From contig JAGKXA010000045.1 in assembly GCA_021151615.1 (NCBI GenBank), forward strand, positions 1-23,636: a stretch of DNA of 23,636 nucleotides, read 5' to 3'. The translations under genes were made by a program, and so were the position numbers. Shown here in pieces: positions 21,001 to 23,636 of this stretch (position 1 is its first letter; each line of letters opens with the position of its first letter). This DNA comes from Cellvibrionaceae bacterium (GTDB taxonomy: Bacteria > Pseudomonadota > Gammaproteobacteria > Pseudomonadales > Cellvibrionaceae). A model generated the notes under the pieces. It made no database searches. It was not told the DNA's origin and was given only the letters and a program-made list of their open reading frames with translations.

Positions 21001-21846
21001 TTAGCCAATTTTCTTTTCGCCCGAATCTACGGTTTGGTAAATCAGTGTATTGATTGTCATTGGGCCGACCCCACCAGGAACTGGAGTATAGGCAGCAACG
21101 CGGTTTACCAGGGGCTTTAATTCAATATCACCAACGCCGCCGGGGTGATAGCCTGCATCAACAACCACTGCACCATCTTTAATCCATTCGGCTCTAATAA
21201 ACTCCGGTTTGCCAACAGCGCCAACCAGGATATCTGCTTGCTTAATTAATTCCGGCAGGTTTTGTGTGCGTGAATGGCAAATGGTAACTGTTGCATTGGC
21301 ATTTAACAGCATCAGTGCCATTGGTTTACCTAAAATTGGGCTGCGGCCCACTACCACAGCGTGTTTGCCGGATAGTTCAACGCCATAGGCTTCCAGCAAA
21401 CGCATAATACCTTTTGGTGTAGCGCAGCCATATGCTTCTTCACCCATACTCATTCGGCCAAAGCCCAGACAGGTAACGCCGTCTACATCTTTTTCTGCGC
21501 TGATTGCATCAAAGCATGCGCGCTCATCAATTTGGTGAGGTACTGGATGTTGTAACAAAATGCCGTGAACATTGGGATTGTTATTCAATTCCTGAATTTT
21601 GGTTAGCAATTGTTCGGTGGTTGTTGAGGGGGGCATTTCAACTTTTAAGGATTCCATGCCGATGCGAGTGCAGGCATTACCTTTCATTTTTACATAGGTT
21701 GCAGAGGCCGGGTCATCACCTACCAAAATGGTGGCCAGGATTGGAGTCTGACCATTGCTGCGCGCTTTTAAGGCGGCAATGCGAGCAGAGAGTTCTTGTT
21801 CGGTTTTTTCGGCAAGGACTTTGCCATCCAATACGAGTGCGGACAT
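21001..21846 (-). CDS. folD: FolD, methylenetetrahydrofolate dehydrogenase/cyclohydrolase
   Basis: FolD interconverts methylene-, methenyl- and 10-formyl-tetrahydrofolate with NADP in the cytoplasm, supplying one-carbon units for purines and initiator tRNA. The 281-residue protein is near the usual length (about 285). Visible features are 'ATYVKMKGNACTRIGM' with the active-site Tyr51 and Lys55, 'GILLQHPVPHQID', 'KDVDGVT', and the dinucleotide site 'VVVGRSPILGKPMALMLLNANATVTICHSRT'. The C-terminus holds 'TPVPGGVGPMTINTLIYQT'. The start is ATG at 21846. It lies downstream of the tRNA-Pro/Arg/His genes on the same strand. Confidence 0.97.
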   Translation of the reverse strand: MSALVLDGKVLAEKTEQELSARIAALKARSNGQTPILATILVGDDPASATYVKMKGNACTRIGMESLKVEMPPSTTTEQLLTKIQELNNNPNVHGILLQHPVPHQIDERACFDAISAEKDVDGVTCLGFGRMSMGEEAYGCATPKGIMRLLEAYGVELSGKHAVVVGRSPILGKPMALMLLNANATVTICHSRTQNLPELIKQADILVGAVGKPEFIRAEWIKDGAVVVDAGYHPGGVGDIELKPLVNRVAAYTPVPGGVGPMTINTLIYQTVDSGEKKIG

Positions 21847-22021
21847 GGGCGCTAATTACCTGTGCAAATGAATTAAAAAAGGTTGGAATTGAAATGAGCG
21901 ATATTTTCCCACAGCAACTATGTGGCGCCAAGAAAATTTAATTGTTGATTGCTTGAGACAAAAAAGAAATATAGATAGAAGGTGTCAGTAGAGCAGGAAT
22001 TGAAAGCGAGGATTGGAAGTA

Positions 22022-22097
22022 TGGGGTGGCTGATGGGGCTCGAACCCACGACCACTGGAATCACAATCCAGGGCTCTACCAACTGAGCTACAGCCAC
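22022..22097 (-). tRNA. tRNA-His (anticodon GTG)
   Basis: The acceptor GTGGCTG pairs with CAGCCAC, with discriminator C73 and an encoded CCA. The anticodon loop of GGATTGTGATTCC gives GTG. The base before position 1 (22098) is G on the minus strand, so the family-specific G-1 that pairs with C73 and is needed by HisRS is encoded. It is the last tRNA of a Pro-Arg-His transcript; no clear terminator follows. Confidence 0.96.
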
Positions 22098-22183
22098 CGT
22101 AGCAAGAAAAAACAAACCACACCGAGATTGCTCTCTATCTTTAAACTGTTAAGTGAAAAGTGGGTTGCATCAACTACCCAGTA

Positions 22184-22260
22184 TGGCGCGCCCGGCAGGA
22201 TTCGAACCTGCGACCACCCGCTTAGAAGGCGGGTGCTCTATCCAGCTGAGCTACGGGCGC
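22184..22260 (-). tRNA. tRNA-Arg (anticodon TCT)
   Basis: A 77-base cloverleaf. The acceptor GCGCCCG pairs with CGGGCGC, with discriminator G and an encoded CCA. The anticodon stem CCGCC/GGCGG-type arm encloses CTTCTAA with anticodon TCT, which reads AGA/AGG. The T arm has GGTTCGAATCC. It is the middle gene of the Pro-Arg-His array. Confidence 0.96.
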
Positions 22261-22299
22261 ATGCTGGAGTTTAAAACCTTGGCAGGTTCGATAAAAAGA

Positions 22300-22376
22300 T
22301 GGTCGGAGTGGAGGGATTCGAACCCCCGACATTCTGCTCCCAAAACAGACGCGCTACCGGGCTGCGCTACACTCCG
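22300..22376 (-). tRNA. tRNA-Pro (anticodon TGG)
   Basis: A 77-base cloverleaf. The acceptor CGGAGTG pairs with CACTCCG, with discriminator A and an encoded CCA. It starts with C1, the known mark of bacterial tRNA-Pro. The anticodon loop TTTGGGA gives TGG. It is the first gene of the array, 35 bases downstream of a consensus promoter. Confidence 0.96.
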
Positions 22377-22411
22377 ACGACTTAAAACACAGTGCGTTTC
22401 AAGTGGTGCGC

Positions 22412-22440
22412 ATAATAGCGATGCGTTTTAGGCTCGTCAA
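22412..22440 (-). promoter_or_regulatory. Promoter of the tRNA-Pro/Arg/His transcript
   Basis: On the minus strand: TTGACG, a 17-base spacer ending CATCGC, TATTAT and a GCGCACC discriminator. It is almost the same as the promoters of the two tRNA-Asn genes. Confidence 0.88.
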
Positions 22441-22761
22441 CGAAAAAAGTGCAACAAAATAAAATATTTAGCGCGCCTAGTTAAATTCTAATCAGCTTGC
22501 GCAAGGTCTATGCAAAGTTATATCTAATCACAGGGAATTGCGGTTCTTCAGTCTCGATCTTGAAGGTCACTCTGATCTTTTTATTCGACTGTGACGATAG
22601 TAGTTATCGTCCCTAATCATTGAGTTTTGCCTATTGCTTCAGCTCCTATAGATTGTGCGACTCTGATGTCTGGTCGCTTAATGCAGTATTGCACTGGATT
22701 GCAGGCTTGTATGACCAAGGTTAGCTAGTCAGAATAAGCACTTACATGTATTGGAGTCTTT
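22441..22761. other. 321-base gap between the tRNA promoter and the flavin reductase gene
   Basis: I see no open frame of interest or RNA gene. The only structure noticed is a dyad at 22593-22611 (GACGATA and TATCGTC around five bases), about 150 bases before the flavin reductase start, possibly an operator. No convincing -35/-10 pair was found; TTGCAC (22689-22694) with TATGAC (22710-22715) has a 15-base spacer and is poor. Confidence 0.5.
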
Positions 22762-23262
22762 ATGCAAAACAATAATTTAGCGGTTTCAATGAAATTGGGG
22801 ATGCGCCGTTTGGCCTCGGGGGTTTGTGTGTTATCCACCCGGCTTGATAACAGTCAGCGTTTTGCAATGACCGTGTCTTCTGTAACGTCTGTTTCTGATT
22901 CCCCAGCTTCACTGCTGGTTTGCATTAATCAGCAAGTCTCCCAGCAAGCGCATCTCGCAACCAAGGGTAGTCAGTTTGCGGTCAATGTTCTCTCCCGCGA
23001 CCAGCAAGATGTTTCCAATATATGTGCTGGGCGTGAACCGACAAGAGATCGTTTTGAAGTGGGTAACTGGGAGGAAGATGATACCGGCCTGCCAGTGTTG
23101 GGGGATGCCCAGGCGGTGTTTATCTGTCAGACAGATCAGGTCACAACCTACGGAACCCATAAAATAGTTATAGGCGCCATTCATCGGGTGATTATTAATG
23201 GGGCAGAGGTGGATCCATTGTTGTATGCAGATGGTAGTTATGGTGCATTTTCGCGCCAATAA
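22762..23262 (+). CDS. Flavin reductase-like domain protein
   Basis: A 166-residue protein of the flavin reductase (HpaC/FRP-like, PF01613-type) group. Such proteins use NAD(P)H to reduce FMN or FAD for a partner monooxygenase or bind flavin in other redox roles. Visible features are 'GMRRLASGVCVLSTRLDN' at the N-terminus, 'FAMTVSSVTSVSDSPASLLVCIN' (the flavin-binding TVSS...SPP-type block), 'FAVNVLSRDQQDVSNICAG' and 'YGTHKIVIGAIHRV'. The ATG start follows GGAG by six bases. No monooxygenase gene is next to it within the window, so its partner is unknown. It converges with the truncated regulator gene at the right edge. Confidence 0.88.
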   Translation: MQNNNLAVSMKLGMRRLASGVCVLSTRLDNSQRFAMTVSSVTSVSDSPASLLVCINQQVSQQAHLATKGSQFAVNVLSRDQQDVSNICAGREPTRDRFEVGNWEEDDTGLPVLGDAQAVFICQTDQVTTYGTHKIVIGAIHRVIINGAEVDPLLYADGSYGAFSRQ

Positions 23263-23500
23263 ATTGGTGCTTTTAGTTGGTATACAAGGATGTTGCCAGT
23301 AGATTTTTTTATTTGGGTCTATAAACAAGTTTGCGAATCAAAATGAAGCAAACTTTTTGTGTGAAATAACCTTGCAATATGAATATTTCGTGTCTATCGG
23401 TACTTTAAGGTTAATGACCACTAACTCTTTATGCACATCTCCTGTGCTTGTGCGACATCTCCGTTTAATGCTTGATCAAAACCTTGAAAAATTGAGCTTT
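23263..23500. other. Gap between the flavin reductase and the right-edge regulator
   Basis: It is AT-rich with no credible gene on either strand, and no strong terminator hairpin was seen although the flanking genes converge here. The one longer plus-strand frame (23357-23590) runs antisense into the regulator gene and has no recognisable product. Confidence 0.5.
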
Positions 23501-23635
23501 TTAACTGGTTTTATCTTTACCGGAGGTGTGTGTTTTAGAAATCCCGAGTTTCTGCATACGGGAAATAAGCGTGGTATGTGGCAGCCCTAAACGTATGGCA
23601 GCCCCATTTGGCCCCGAGATGCGGCCATTACATAT
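23501..23635 (-). CDS. C-terminal end of a Fis-type HTH transcription regulator (partial)
   Basis: The 44 residues readable before the TAA at 23501-23503 are the end of a gene whose start lies beyond the window edge; the frame has no start codon inside the window. The reading contains 'NGRISGPNGAAIRLGLPHTTL' followed by 'ISRMQKLGIS' and a short polar tail. This is the Fis-like helix-turn-helix at the C-terminus of many sigma-54-dependent activators with N-terminal sensory (often GAF) domains: 'GRISGPxGAAxxLGLxxTTLxSRMxKLGI'. The sensory and AAA+ parts are not visible, so the regulated process is unknown. Confidence 0.8.
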   Translation of the reverse strand: MCNGRISGPNGAAIRLGLPHTTLISRMQKLGISKTHTSGKDKTS

Positions 23636-23636
23636 T

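Noticed and set aside
22026..22431. Plus-strand frames across the tRNA array giving peptides such as 'GRIRTCDHPLRRR' and 'WSEWRDSNPRHSAPKTD'
   Set aside because: These are the well-known false proteins produced by translating the antisense strand of tRNA genes.

Overview
The window looks like a gammaproteobacterial chromosome segment, most plausibly from a Cellvibrio-like relative of Pseudomonas. That is an inference from three things: a Pseudomonas-type FleQ with two FliS paralogues beside it, a lexA-sulA operon, and a tRNA-Pro-Arg-His array next to folD. There is no intact mobile element, no CRISPR array and no rRNA.

Layout from left to right: (a) about 230 bases without a gene, then sulA and lexA on the minus strand, overlapping by 8 bases and preceded by two LexA boxes; (b) a small secreted DUF2845-type protein and a short-chain dehydrogenase, both minus; (c) a plus-strand flagellar block of fliS, a fliT-like gene, a second fliS paralogue and fleQ, ending at a shared bidirectional terminator; (d) minus-strand rhlE, a DEAD-box helicase with a dyad-rich leader, and a Bcr/CflA-type drug exporter; (e) an apparent four-gene minus-strand operon. 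The operon is transcribed in this order: polyamine-type periplasmic binding protein, membrane diguanylate cyclase (ATGA overlap), membrane-anchored glutamate-synthase-like flavoprotein, and a secreted DUF3806 protein. Then come (f) a minus-strand hexapeptide acyltransferase and a plus-strand pair made of a pseudouridine synthase and an S33-type exported peptidase; (g) two identical tRNA-Asn genes flanking ppnP; (h) a compact RNA-modification operon truC-rsuA-rsmC; (i) a small secreted four-cysteine protein, folD and a tRNA-Pro/Arg/His transcript; (j) a flavin reductase and, at the right edge, the C-terminal end of a Fis-type HTH regulator whose start lies outside the window.

Two themes stand out. 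One is c-di-GMP and motility: FleQ keeps the residues used for c-di-GMP binding in Pseudomonas, and a diguanylate cyclase lies about 5 kb away, translationally coupled to a PotD/NspS-like binding protein with no ABC transporter genes nearby. The other is RNA metabolism: three pseudouridine synthases, an rRNA methyltransferase, a helicase and five tRNAs. The three tRNA transcripts share nearly the same promoter, TTGAC(C/G)-N17-TAT(T/G)AT with a GCGC discriminator.

The best candidate for an undescribed system is the binding protein / diguanylate cyclase / glutamate-synthase-like / DUF3806 operon. It looks like an extracytoplasmic amine- or amino-acid-sensing c-di-GMP module with an unusual membrane-bound flavoenzyme attached.
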